A stretch of DNA of 36,278 nucleotides from Acidimicrobiaceae bacterium. Its GTDB lineage: Bacteria; Actinomycetota; Acidimicrobiia; Acidimicrobiales; Aldehydirespiratoraceae. The notes under the pieces were generated by a model. The model saw only the letters and a list, made by a program, of their open reading frames with translations. It ran no database searches and was not told where the DNA came from. The position numbers were made by a program, and so were the translations under genes. The DNA is taken from positions 20,337 to 56,614 of the forward strand of contig JAPPMP010000043.1 in NCBI GenBank assembly GCA_028819005.1, given 5' to 3'. Shown in pieces: positions 1-7,247 of this stretch. The first letter of the stretch is position 1, and each line of letters opens with the position of its first letter.

Positions 1-161
1 CCGACAACCGGCCCGACAAACACCTCCGCCTATCCGCCGCCCGCCAACTCGAACAAGCCCCGGCAACTAAGCCGACAACCGGCCCGACAAACACCTCCGC
101 CTATCCGCCGCCCGCCAACTCGAACAAGCCCCGGCAACTAAGCCGACAACCGGCCCGACAA
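1..161. repeat. 71-bp tandem repeat, 2.3 copies
   Basis: Two identical 71-bp units lie at 1-71 and 72-142, and a third is cut off after 19 bp at 143-161. The unit begins CCGACAACCGGCCCGACAAA. The array probably continues to the left of the window. It sits upstream of the acyl-CoA dehydrogenase and shows no convincing coding content. The sequence differs from every other repeat in the window, although the words ACAACCGG and CCCGACAA recur in other intergenic arrays. Confidence 0.95.
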
Positions 162-273
162 GCGCCAGTACAGCGAAGTCGATCCTGCTCGAAAAGGCTC
201 GCATCGGCAACTGGCGGTAATGTCCGCTGCTGACGCAGCGCCGCCGACGCCGCAGCCCCAGGAGGTCCACACA

Positions 274-1584
274 TTGGCAATCGACTTCGAAGTTGAAGCT
301 GAGTTTCAAGAGAAACTCGACTGGATCGAAGAGTTCGTCCGCTCAGAAGTCGAACCCCTCGACCTCTATTTCCGCGGGGAGGCATCACCCTACGACAAGA
401 AGAACGAAACCGCCCAGGCTCTGGTCAGACCGCTGCAGGAGCAGGTGCAGGAGAAGGAACTGTGGGCCTGCCACATCGGCCCGGAACTCGGCGGGCGCGG
501 CTACGGACAGGTGAAGCTGGCGCTGATGAACGAGATCCTCGGCCGGTCGAGCTGGGCGCCCTCGGTGTTCGGATGCCAGGCGCCCGATTCGGGCAACGCG
601 GAGGTGCTCGCCCATTACGGCACGGACGAGCAGAAGCGGCGCTACCTCGAACCGCTGCTGCGCAGCGAGATCTCGACCGCATACGCGATGACCGAGCCTC
701 AAGCCGGGTCCGACCCGAACTACTTCACCTGCAGTGCCCGCAGAGACGGCGACGAGTGGGTCATCAACGGCGAGAAATGGTTCGCCTCGAACTACAGGTT
801 CGCCGACTTCCTCATCGCCATGGTGATCACCAACCCTGATGTGCCGGTCTACAAGGGCTCGTCGATGATGCTCGTTCCCCACGGGGCTGAAGGCCTCGAG
901 CTGGTGCGCAACAGCCATGTCGGCGGCAGCGCATCGGCCGACAGCGCCGGCCACGCCTACCTGCGTTTCAACGATGTGCGGGTGCCCGCCGAGAACCTCC
1001 TCGGCAACGAGGGCAGCGGTTTCAAGATCGCCCAGACCCGACTCGGCGGCGGGCGAGTCCATCACGGCATGCGTTCGGTCGGCATGGCACAGCGCGCACT
1101 CGACATGATGTGCGAACGAGTGCTCTCGCGAGAGACGAAAGGGTCGCTGATCGCCGAGAAGCAGTCGATCCAACATTGGGTGGCGGACTCGTGGATCCAG
1201 ATTCAGCAGTTCCGGCTTCAGGTTCTGCACACCGCCTGGCTGATCGACAAGGAGGGCGACTACGCCAAGATCCGCCAACACATCGCCGGAGTAAAAGTTG
1301 AGACACCCAAGGTGCTTATGGATGTGGTCTACCGGGCGCTGCACTCGCACGGCTCCCTCGGCGTGACCGACGAGATGCCTCTGGCGAGCATGTGGATGTC
1401 AGTGCCCGTCATGGGTATCGCCGACGGACCCACCGAGGTGCACAAGAACACCATCGCCAAGACCGTCCTGAAGCAGTACAAGCCTCACGACGGGCTCTGG
1501 CCCTCAGCTCATATTCCCAGCCTCATGCAGGGTGCCCGAGCTCACATCGAAGCCCGAATCGAAAACGAAACAGCCAATCTGTGA
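274..1584 (+). CDS. acyl-CoA dehydrogenase family protein
   Basis: FAD-dependent alpha,beta-dehydrogenation of an acyl-CoA in the cytoplasm; 436 aa, slightly longer than the 380-410 aa typical of the family. The mid-domain motif YAMTEPQAGSDP and following INGEKWF are the usual FAD/substrate-binding segment. Near the C-terminus, IADGPTEVHK aligns with the loop carrying the catalytic base; Asp takes the place of the usual Glu, as in the ACAD10/11-like branch. The start chosen is TTG at 274, with GGAGG at 261-265 eight bases upstream; an in-frame ATG at 220 lacks a good ribosome site and would add a low-complexity Pro/Ala tail. The stop overlaps the start of the MaoC gene, so the two are translationally coupled. 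Substrate unknown. Family assignment is firm. Confidence 0.93.
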   Translation: MAIDFEVEAEFQEKLDWIEEFVRSEVEPLDLYFRGEASPYDKKNETAQALVRPLQEQVQEKELWACHIGPELGGRGYGQVKLALMNEILGRSSWAPSVFGCQAPDSGNAEVLAHYGTDEQKRRYLEPLLRSEISTAYAMTEPQAGSDPNYFTCSARRDGDEWVINGEKWFASNYRFADFLIAMVITNPDVPVYKGSSMMLVPHGAEGLELVRNSHVGGSASADSAGHAYLRFNDVRVPAENLLGNEGSGFKIAQTRLGGGRVHHGMRSVGMAQRALDMMCERVLSRETKGSLIAEKQSIQHWVADSWIQIQQFRLQVLHTAWLIDKEGDYAKIRQHIAGVKVETPKVLMDVVYRALHSHGSLGVTDEMPLASMWMSVPVMGIADGPTEVHKNTIAKTVLKQYKPHDGLWPSAHIPSLMQGARAHIEARIENETANL

Positions 1585-2648
1585 TCCCTCTCGACGGCCC
1601 GTTCTATGACCAACTCTCTGTCGGTCAGGAGTTGCCGCGCCAACCTTCGGTGACCATCGACGATGGCGTCGCCGCTCTTTATCAGTCGCTGGTGGGCGAA
1701 CGTTTGGCGACGGTGCTCGATGACCGGGTGAGCCGTGCTGTCACGTCCACCCCGGTGCGGCGGGCCGGGCAAGGGTTTGTCCAACAGGAATACCGCACGT
1801 CGGCTAGGCCAACTCCTCGGGTGGGTCGTCTGGCCAGTCCGGGACTGGTGATGCAGTTATCCATCGGCCAGAGCACCACGGTCAGCCGTCGGGCCATCGC
1901 CAACCTCTTCTACCGCGACGTGCGGCTGCTGCGTCCGGTGATGATCGGCGACTCTTTGGAGACTTCGGTGACGGTTGCCGGCCTGGCCGACGGTTCGCAC
2001 CAGCCGGGCCGCGAGCGGCGCGGCAAAGTGCTCATCGATGTCGTCACCTACGCCAACGGCGAACCGGCAGTCGTCTATCAACGCTGCCCGATGCTCCCCC
2101 AACTCGACGACGATGCAGTGCCCGGCCACGCCGACGACCTGGGCACAACCGGCGATCTCGACCTCGGCTCCTACGCCGAGTTGGTACCGGACTGGGACTT
2201 CGCCGCCCTGGGACTGCCGACCGAATGGCCTGCCAACGAGACGATCACCGATCCGACCAGGGACGTGATCGCCGGCGCCACCACACTGGTGCGCCTGACC
2301 CACAACCTGGCGATGGTCCACCGTGACGCCGAAGAGTCTCCGTATCCGCAACGGCTGGTCTACGGCGGTCACGTGGTGGGACTCGCCCAAGCGTCGTTGT
2401 CACGGGTGTTGCCGGGCATGGCCACCGTTGTCGGCTGGCACCAATGCGACCACACCGGCCCGGCGTTCGAGGGCGACCTGCTGTCGTTCCGCCACACGCT
2501 CGTCGACGTCGCACCGGCGCGCACAGGCCGGGCCTTCGCGGTGCAGGTCGAGGGCTTCGCTCAGCGCCAAGACACCGAAGGATTGCCGACTACCGGCAGC
2601 GACGGCACGAAGATCCTCGACTGGACCGTGATCGCCGCCGCGCCCTGA
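1581..2648 (+). CDS. MaoC-like (double hotdog) acyl-CoA hydratase/dehydratase
   Basis: Predicted 355-aa protein built as two hotdog halves, as in long MaoC-type enoyl-CoA hydratases. The C-terminal half carries RLVYGGHVVGLAQASL, the His-containing hydratase helix, preceded by HRDAEESPYPQ; the segment HTGPAFEGDLLSF is also typical of the fold. The start is GTG at 1581, overlapping the dehydrogenase stop as GTGA. The pair could oxidise an acyl-CoA and then hydrate the enoyl-CoA product, but whether the reaction runs as hydration or dehydration, and on which substrate, cannot be read from sequence. The last 38 codons (2535-2648) are echoed by a degenerate copy at 5712-5822 on the far side of the methyltransferase island. 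Confidence 0.82.
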   Translation: MIPLDGPFYDQLSVGQELPRQPSVTIDDGVAALYQSLVGERLATVLDDRVSRAVTSTPVRRAGQGFVQQEYRTSARPTPRVGRLASPGLVMQLSIGQSTTVSRRAIANLFYRDVRLLRPVMIGDSLETSVTVAGLADGSHQPGRERRGKVLIDVVTYANGEPAVVYQRCPMLPQLDDDAVPGHADDLGTTGDLDLGSYAELVPDWDFAALGLPTEWPANETITDPTRDVIAGATTLVRLTHNLAMVHRDAEESPYPQRLVYGGHVVGLAQASLSRVLPGMATVVGWHQCDHTGPAFEGDLLSFRHTLVDVAPARTGRAFAVQVEGFAQRQDTEGLPTTGSDGTKILDWTVIAAAP

Positions 2649-2673
2649 GCGGTCCGAACACTGATCGCAACGA

Positions 2674-2996
2674 TCAGGTGAGTTCCCATTCAGCATGCAC
2701 ATCGCAGGCTGCCAGCAGCATCTGCTTTACGGTTGTCTTGGCGTCTGATCGATCGAGCGACACACGAGCCGCGACGGTATGCCCACCATAGGCGCAATCA
2801 ATAGTGGGGCCGTCAGCCTTGAACGCCGACACCTTGGCATTGGCGAGCGAAGCGAAGATAGCGCTCGGAATCTCAAGGAGCTGATAGCAAGCGGCTGTGG
2901 AGGGTTGGCCATTGAGTCGACCATGCGAGCAACGAACCGTACACCCATTGGCGAAAGCTCGTCGATCTGCCGTTTGACGGCCTCGCGATCGCTCAC
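2674..2996 (-). pseudogene. small gene coupled to the methyltransferase, split by a frameshift
   Basis: A GTG start at 2996 overlaps the methyltransferase stop (GTGA). The first frame reads MSDREAVKRQIDELSPMGVR and on to about MANPP near 2905, then runs out as low-quality sequence to a stop at 2727. From about 2900 the -1 frame reads as convincing protein (TAACYQLLEIPSAIF, then AKVSAFKADGPTIDCAYGGH, ending HAEWELT) to a TGA at 2674. Joined, the two halves make about 107 aa. One inserted base, or two lost, would explain it; no canonical slippery heptamer is visible at the junction. It may be a pseudogene, a sequencing error or, less likely, programmed frameshifting. Function unknown; its coupling to the methyltransferase suggests a partner role. 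Confidence 0.6.
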
Positions 2997-3955
2997 GACG
3001 CCAAGCGACGTTCGATGAGGTCGACGAATACCGGGTTGAGCTCGATACCGACCCAGCGACGATTGAGCTTTCGGGCCGCTAGTAGCGTCGTGCCGGACCC
3101 CGCGTAGGGATCAAGCACGATGTCGCCGGGTTCGCTGGTGATGCTCACGCACTGAGTTGCCAGCGTCATAGGCATCACCGCAGGGTGGTCGTCCACTCCG
3201 CTGTCACTGCGCCGACGAGGCTCAGTGTTGACATCCCATACCGTGCGCAGCCTTCGCCCGTTCGGTCCCCGAACGGCGTCCGTGTCGTAATAATACTTCT
3301 CGCTCTTGGACAGCAAGAAAACTGTCTCATGAGCCTTGGTCGGACGATCACGCACTGACTCGGGATGCGCGTTGGGTTTGTTCCAGATGACTTCCGAGCG
3401 CAGCCACCACCCTGCGTCTTGCAACGCGAACGCTAGACGCCAGGGAACCCCAATCAGATCCTTGGGCTTCAAGCCCTCTGGTGTCGCCGGACGCACGTTC
3501 ATTGCCCGCGCACGGTTCTTCCGGTCAGGCGCTCGATACCGGCGGTTGCCCGATGTGTAACTGTCACCCACGTTGAGCCACACAGTGCCGTCGTCGCTCA
3601 GCACGCGGCGTAATTTGTCAAAGGTCACCACGATGCTCTTGACGTAGTCTCCCAGAGCATCGTCGCGCCCGATTTGATCCGCCATGTCGTAGTCGCGCAA
3701 CGACCAGTACGGCGGCGAAGTAACCACCGTGCGAACGCTGTGATCCGGCAACAGATCGAGGCCGGCTGAGGCCGTCCCGCATATCAGCAGAGACTCTCCC
3801 AATTCACCCAGCGGCGACCCGTCATCCGCGCTCACCCGCCGATACGGACACTCCGAGCCGAATCCAGGTAAGCGCACCATCGGAACAGACGCTACATCGC
3901 GCCGCTCCCGAGACGGGCGATCCCCTTCATTGGGTCGAATTAATTTCTCACTCAC
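2993..3955 (-). CDS. DNA methyltransferase, probable N4-cytosine type (beta class)
   Basis: About 320 aa. TSPPYW (S80-Y83) is the catalytic motif IV; SPPY rather than DPPY is usual for N4-cytosine enzymes. The AdoMet-binding motif I, DPYAGSGTT (about 281-289), lies near the C-terminus after the putative recognition region, giving the beta-class order. GTG 3955 is preferred as start because a TAGCGT -10 box lies 7 nt upstream, as for a leaderless transcript; an in-frame start at 4033 would add 26 residues that do not look like family sequence. It ends in a GTGA overlap with the frameshifted small gene and diverges from the HEPN-like gene. No recognisable restriction endonuclease is nearby, so it may be an orphan enzyme or part of an undescribed system. 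Confidence 0.88.
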   Translation of the reverse strand: MSEKLIRPNEGDRPSRERRDVASVPMVRLPGFGSECPYRRVSADDGSPLGELGESLLICGTASAGLDLLPDHSVRTVVTSPPYWSLRDYDMADQIGRDDALGDYVKSIVVTFDKLRRVLSDDGTVWLNVGDSYTSGNRRYRAPDRKNRARAMNVRPATPEGLKPKDLIGVPWRLAFALQDAGWWLRSEVIWNKPNAHPESVRDRPTKAHETVFLLSKSEKYYYDTDAVRGPNGRRLRTVWDVNTEPRRRSDSGVDDHPAVMPMTLATQCVSITSEPGDIVLDPYAGSGTTLLAARKLNRRWVGIELNPVFVDLIERRLAS

Positions 3956-3962
3956 AAGTCTG

Positions 3963-3968
3963 ACGCTA
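3963..3968 (-). promoter_or_regulatory. -10 box of leaderless methyltransferase transcript
   Basis: TAGCGT on the minus strand, 7 nt before GTG 3955. No good -35 hexamer was found. It supports the start choice for the methyltransferase. Confidence 0.45.
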
Positions 3969-4088
3969 GCAACCTGGGTATGACACCTGGCCTCCCACAA
4001 ATTGACACCTCCTACAAGCAATGCTCGTCGCACTCTGCATTCCCGCAGGCAAGAGCTGATGCCGAGGCGATCTCAACACGATCTCCAA

Positions 4089-4094
4089 TACAAT
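4089..4094 (+). promoter_or_regulatory. -10 box of leaderless HEPN-like gene transcript
   Basis: TACAAT ends 6 nt before ATG 4101, placing a predicted transcription start at or next to the A of the ATG. There is no ribosome binding site in front of the ATG. This decides the start of the 476-aa protein. Confidence 0.6.
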
Positions 4095-4100
4095 GGCTCG

Positions 4101-5531
4101 ATGACCAGCCTTGTTCCGAAGTCTACGTCCTCTCAGCAGCCCGCGCGCCTGAATGAACTAGTCGCTGACTTCGAACAAGCGATGCTCACGGAACTGAGCA
4201 ACATTGGACTTCCGAGTGACGGTGTGCTTGTGAGTATCAATGAACGCCATGTGGTGTTCAACAACTTCGAGAGCGCCATCGACCTCATCGAGATGCCCGA
4301 CCGCGGCCGATCCCTCTACCTGTCCAAGTTCCTCGCTGCGGTCGGAGCCGGGTTGTTCGACGCCGCGCTGAACTATCTGTGGGATGAGACAGTCGCCGAA
4401 TTGCGCCGCCGCATAGCCTCTTACGATCTGGCGTACTTCTTCGACGTTGCTGTCACATCGCCAGAACGACGCAAGAATCTGCGTACTGAGGAGGATCTGA
4501 GCCGTGTTGAGGATCAGGAACTCATCCGCGCGAGCCGCGAGATGGAGTTAGTTTCTGATGTCGGCTACCAGCAACTGGACCTGATCCGGTACATGCGCAA
4601 CCACGCTAGCGCAGCTCATCCGAATCAGAACGATGTCATGGCGCTGCAACTTCTTGGCTACCTTCAGACGTGCATCCGAGAAGTGATCACGCTCCCAGAG
4701 TCGAATGATGTCGCAGAGACGAAACGACTGCTCCAAAATGTCCGGAGCGGCAAGGTGGACGCTACAACAGCGAAAGCCACCGCGGAGTTCTTTCAGGGCC
4801 TCAACCAGGTCCAAGCTGACAACATCGCCGCGGGACTATTCGGTATCTACGTAGAGCCAACTTCGGCCGAGCCCGCTCGGGATAGTGTTCGAATGTTGCT
4901 GCCTAAGCTCTGGCCACTGGTGGGCGAAAATCAGAAGCAACACTTTGGGATGCGCTACGGGCGTTTCGTAGCGAACGGCGACCACGACCAAGCCAACCTG
5001 GCACGTCAGCTTCTGAATGTCGTGAGTGCATCGGCGTACCTCCCGACCGCGGTAAGGGTAGCCGAGTTGGGTACCGCTATCGATGACCTCCTCCTAGCTC
5101 ACCGCAGCTTCAACAACTTCCATACAGAGCCAGGCCCAGCGCGCCGACTCGACTCACTCGCCGGTGAGAAAGTGCCAAAAGCTAGCAGAGCACCGTATGT
5201 GGCAGCGCTGGTTGAGGTCTTCCTGACCAATGGCAATGGGATAGCCTGGAACGCGGACCCCTACTACCGCAACATGGTGTCTCGATTCTCCCCGAAAGAA
5301 GCCGAGTTGGCCATGAGAGAATTATTCAACGAGACAGTCCAGAGCAAACTTAGATGGGACATCCCCAAGACGAAGTACACGGAACTGTTGGAGATTCTTG
5401 ACCCCAAGATCACCAGACCTGTGGCCCGAGACCTTATGGACGCGATCTGTTCCTTCGGCGGAACACCGAACGCTCTCGCCAAAGACACAGAACTTAGGCG
5501 CCTTCTTCGTAAGGCGTTTTCAACCAATTGA
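4101..5531 (+). CDS. uncharacterised 476-aa protein with an HEPN-like RN-x5-H motif
   Basis: I do not recognise the family. The protein is soluble and largely helical, with no signal peptide or membrane segment. Around R166 the sequence is YMRNHASAAHPNQND: Arg-Asn, then five residues, then His, matching the R-(N/D/H)-x-H pattern of HEPN nucleases and toxins; it follows a helical stretch, as in that fold. The remaining 300 residues (helical, with charged segments) could be a sensor or effector platform. The start is set by a -10 box 6 nt upstream; in-frame codons back to 4002 are probably untranslated. The gene diverges from the DNA methyltransferase and is visibly less GC-rich than the flanking metabolic genes, suggesting acquisition. 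A role in phage defence or restriction is inference from context and one short motif. Confidence 0.72.
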   Translation: MTSLVPKSTSSQQPARLNELVADFEQAMLTELSNIGLPSDGVLVSINERHVVFNNFESAIDLIEMPDRGRSLYLSKFLAAVGAGLFDAALNYLWDETVAELRRRIASYDLAYFFDVAVTSPERRKNLRTEEDLSRVEDQELIRASREMELVSDVGYQQLDLIRYMRNHASAAHPNQNDVMALQLLGYLQTCIREVITLPESNDVAETKRLLQNVRSGKVDATTAKATAEFFQGLNQVQADNIAAGLFGIYVEPTSAEPARDSVRMLLPKLWPLVGENQKQHFGMRYGRFVANGDHDQANLARQLLNVVSASAYLPTAVRVAELGTAIDDLLLAHRSFNNFHTEPGPARRLDSLAGEKVPKASRAPYVAALVEVFLTNGNGIAWNADPYYRNMVSRFSPKEAELAMRELFNETVQSKLRWDIPKTKYTELLEILDPKITRPVARDLMDAICSFGGTPNALAKDTELRRLLRKAFSTN

Positions 5532-5555
5532 GATCCGTGTCATGTGACCTCAGAG

Positions 5556-5678
5556 ATGTTATGTGACCGTAGTGCGCGGATGTGGGAAGCCGAGCTTCCG
5601 GCGCTGTTACGAATGCTGGGGTGTCGGTATATCCCAATACCAAGGAAAGATGGGAAAAATTGGTATCAGCGTTTCTAG
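5556..5678 (+). CDS. possible small ORF or gene fragment, 40 aa
   Basis: Starting just after the HEPN-like gene and in the same frame beyond its TGA, ATG 5556 opens 40 codons to a TAG at 5676. The stretch RMWEAELPALLRMLGCRYIP followed by IPRKDGKNWYQRF looks like real protein rather than noise. There is no clear ribosome site. It may be the tail of a lost gene, or a small protein of the island. A short hairpin (GGAAGC/GCTTCC, 5584-5598) lies inside it. Low confidence. Confidence 0.2.
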   Translation: MLCDRSARMWEAELPALLRMLGCRYIPIPRKDGKNWYQRF

Positions 5679-5711
5679 CCTACCGCAGGTTCGCACTGAC
5701 AAACCTAAATG

Positions 5712-5822
5712 TTCGCTGTGCGGGCCAAGGGCTCCACTCAGCGGCCCGACACGGAGGAGTTGCCGACTACCGGCGACGGTACGAAGATCCTCGACTGGGC
5801 CGTGGTCGCGGCTGCGCACTAG
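5712..5822 (+). pseudogene. 3'-terminal remnant of a second maoC-like gene
   Basis: Thirty-six codons plus TAG align with the last 37 codons of the intact MaoC gene (2535-2648): both contain LPTTG, DGTKILDW and a VxAAA ending, with one codon missing (the Ser after PTTG) and scattered differences in roughly a quarter of positions. Similarity begins at TTCGC(T/G)GTGC and continues a few bases past the stop (GCGG). Upstream of 5712 the similarity ends abruptly, so the fragment has no start. It marks the right edge of the methyltransferase/HEPN island, which is therefore bracketed by two related maoC ends. Confidence 0.85.
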
Positions 5823-5879
5823 GCGGCAACCAGCTCCACAACACCCGTCGGGCCTGGCGGCTCTGGGTTCCTGAAGCGC

Positions 5880-6095
5880 TCATCCGCAGGTGTGCCGCGT
5901 TTCTTCCGTAGCAGTGATTACGTCAACACGGGCAGACAATAAAGCCCCCTCTAGCTCGGGATGCTCAACGGAGCCTCCGGAGGCGGCGTGCTCCGCGTTG
6001 TGGGCTTCGATTACCGAAGCCCAAGCCCGGTTGCTCCATTTCTCAGGATGAGTTGCGACCGGGTCAGGGGCTGGTACGTGTTCAAGCCCTTTCAA
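5880..6095 (-). CDS. weak hypothetical ORF, 71 aa
   Basis: A TTG-started frame whose middle (KWSNRAWASVIEAHNAEH) has a plausible amphipathic, protein-like composition. There is no ribosome site, and its first codons overlap the first 37-bp direct repeat. It could be a fragment of a lost gene or chance. Function unknown. Confidence 0.18.
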   Translation of the reverse strand: MKGLEHVPAPDPVATHPEKWSNRAWASVIEAHNAEHAASGGSVEHPELEGALLSARVDVITATEETRHTCG

Positions 6096-6200
6096 CGCCC
6101 GCTCAGTTCCTCAATGTAGGTCGGGTTTGGGGCGAGCGTCTCGCCGCGCGATCTCTGTCGCTCTCAACGCCCGCTCAGTTTCTTGATGTAGGTCGGGTTT
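6092..6200. repeat. pair of 37-bp direct repeats, 35-bp spacer
   Basis: Copies at 6092-6128 and 6164-6200 share TCAACGCCCGCTCAGTT and ATGTAGGTCGGGTTT and differ at three or four central positions. On the minus strand each copy reads as a C-terminus, NPTYI(EE or KK)LSGR followed by TGA. The spacing resembles a one-spacer CRISPR unit, but there are only two imperfect copies and no cas genes. Duplication of a gene's 3' end is an equally good reading. Confidence 0.85.
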
Positions 6201-6321
6201 TCACCCGCGGTTTGTCATCGCTGCCAGCGGTCGGAACAAAGTCCGCCCAGATCTGTGTTGCCTATGCGCACCCCTGAACGTCCTCGGTGCTCCCAACACC
6301 CACCGGCACCTACGTGTGAGA

Positions 6322-7062
6322 TCAACCAGCAGCAGCCGACTCTGGAGAATCTTTCGGCGAGAAGGGGGCGATGCAGGCCAACTGCGCCTGGCAGGCAACG
6401 AGTTCGGCCAAATCAGCGACGTATCGGTGGTGGCTGGGAAGGACCTGATTGATGACAACGGCGAAACGGGCCGACGGCGGGCAGTCCTTGCGGGACCCTC
6501 GATCGCTCAACAGCACGGCGGCCAAACGTTGCGGGGTCAACTGGTCCTCCGCTGAGCACCCGGCGAGGGCGGCAACTCGCTCGGGGCGTTGACACTGATC
6601 AGAAATCACCGCACCGAGCGCCGCGGCACCGACACAAGCGACCAACACAGTGGTTTGCGCGGGCACCACCGGTTCATATTCCAACGGAGCCTTGAAGGGC
6701 ATTCGTCTAGAACCATCGGCCTCGACCACCACGTGATCCGCCATTTCGAACCAGCGGTCACAGACGTGGGGTTCCACGCCGAGAGCCTTGTGGTCTGAGA
6801 CGGCCCGCCACGCCAACGCCACCCGCCGATCTGCCAGTTCGCCCAGCAGCGTTTCATCGCTCGGAGCCAAGAGCGGCTCCAATCCACCCGTTCGCTCACG
6901 CCCCATCTTCGTCGTGGTAGTCAGCACGACCGTGCCGCGAAGCTGGGCACCAAGAGCGAACAACACCGTCGTCTTGCCCCCTCCCCCGACCAACGACACC
7001 AACTCGTGATCCCCCAGACCAAGGGCGTCCGCAATATCGCCGATCATCACCGGTTCAGTCAT
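6322..7062 (-). CDS. yqeC: selenium cofactor biosynthesis protein YqeC family
   Basis: A 246-aa P-loop protein of the YqeC family, which is associated with the labile selenium cofactor of selenium-dependent molybdenum hydroxylases. The Walker A loop is VGGGGKTT (about 25-32), followed by a strand and VVLTTTTKM, then VVVEADGSRRMPFKAP (about 111-126), all hallmark family segments. Start ATG 7062 is followed directly by family-like sequence; the frame stays open for almost 200 codons upstream, but that part overlaps leuA and is not coding. The gene diverges from leuA across about 75 bp. The only molybdenum hydroxylase in the window is the coxSLM-like set 3 kb away, so a functional link is possible but unproven. 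Confidence 0.85.
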   Translation of the reverse strand: MTEPVMIGDIADALGLGDHELVSLVGGGGKTTVLFALGAQLRGTVVLTTTTKMGRERTGGLEPLLAPSDETLLGELADRRVALAWRAVSDHKALGVEPHVCDRWFEMADHVVVEADGSRRMPFKAPLEYEPVVPAQTTVLVACVGAAALGAVISDQCQRPERVAALAGCSAEDQLTPQRLAAVLLSDRGSRKDCPPSARFAVVINQVLPSHHRYVADLAELVACQAQLACIAPFSPKDSPESAAAG

Positions 7063-7102
7063 ACCAACCCCCACCCTAGGACGCTCCACAGCTGGGCGGG
7101 GG

Positions 7103-7131
7103 TTGCAAATTGTGGCGGTACCTGGTTTCAT
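7103..7131 (+). promoter_or_regulatory. probable leuA promoter (-35 TTGCAA, -10 TTTCAT)
   Basis: TTGCAA (7103-7108) and TTTCAT (7126-7131) are separated by 17 bp. The predicted transcription start falls at about 7138, immediately before the GTG of the leucine leader peptide, which would then be leaderless. The -10 is a poor match, so confidence is moderate. Confidence 0.4.
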
Positions 7132-7138
7132 TGAATGC

Positions 7139-7174
7139 GTGAATTGCACCACTAACCTGCTTCTTCTCTTGTAG
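7139..7174 (+). CDS. leucine-rich leader peptide of leuA (MNCTTNLLLLL)
   Basis: An 11-codon open frame, GTG start and TAG stop, ending in five consecutive leucine codons (CTG CTT CTT CTC TTG). It lies upstream of leuA and just before a perfect 10-bp hairpin, the arrangement of ribosome-mediated attenuation: scarcity of charged Leu-tRNA would stall the ribosome on the Leu run and alter folding of the downstream RNA. Leucine leader peptides upstream of leuA are known or predicted in other Actinobacteria. No ribosome site is visible; translation is probably leaderless. Confidence 0.82.
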   Translation: MNCTTNLLLLL

Positions 7175-7247
7175 GCGAGCGCCACATACCGGCGCTCGCC
7201 GAACCCCTCGTGCCTCGTGCCGGGGGGTTTCGTGCTTTTAGAGCACG
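7174..7247 (+). promoter_or_regulatory. leuA attenuator: three hairpins after the leader peptide
   Basis: Hairpin 1: GGCGAGCGCC (7174-7183), a 7-nt loop, then GGCGCTCGCC (7191-7200), a perfect 10-bp stem beginning in the leader stop codon. Hairpin 2: GAACCCC (7201-7207) with GGGGTTT (7224-7230). Hairpin 3: CGTGCT (7231-7236), loop TTTAG, AGCACG (7242-7247), with a T-run in its loop. TCGTGC occurs at 7208, 7215 and 7230, and each copy could pair with GCACGA at 7243-7248, so mutually exclusive folds are available. A stalled ribosome on the Leu codons would cover the 5' arm of hairpin 1. Which fold terminates transcription is inference. Confidence 0.7.

Larger units (their letters stand above)
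5823..6321. other. gene-poor stretch between the maoC remnant and yqeC
   Basis: About 500 bp with no convincing gene. It holds the 37-bp direct repeat pair described separately and one weak minus-strand reading frame (5880-6095). I see no RNA gene or transposase remnant. It may be eroding DNA beside the acquired island. Confidence 0.5.

Noticed and set aside
385-1350. Long open frame on the minus strand opposite the acyl-CoA dehydrogenase
   Set aside because: Codon-position shadow of a high-GC gene; His/Arg/Val-rich translation with no family resemblance.
2895-2910. Programmed -1 frameshift in the small methyltransferase-linked gene
   Set aside because: No X XXY YYZ slippery heptamer and no obvious downstream stimulatory hairpin; a simple indel is more economical.
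5529-5678. TGA ending the HEPN-like gene followed by 48 in-frame coding-like codons, with U-D-P-C if read as selenocysteine
   Set aside because: The TGA is not at a conserved redox site, the only nearby stem (GTCA/TGAC) is too short and too close to be a SECIS, and the upstream protein looks complete. Kept only as a possible small ORF.
6092-6200. CRISPR array call
   Set aside because: There are only two imperfect repeats, no third copy and no cas genes, and a coding explanation for both copies exists.
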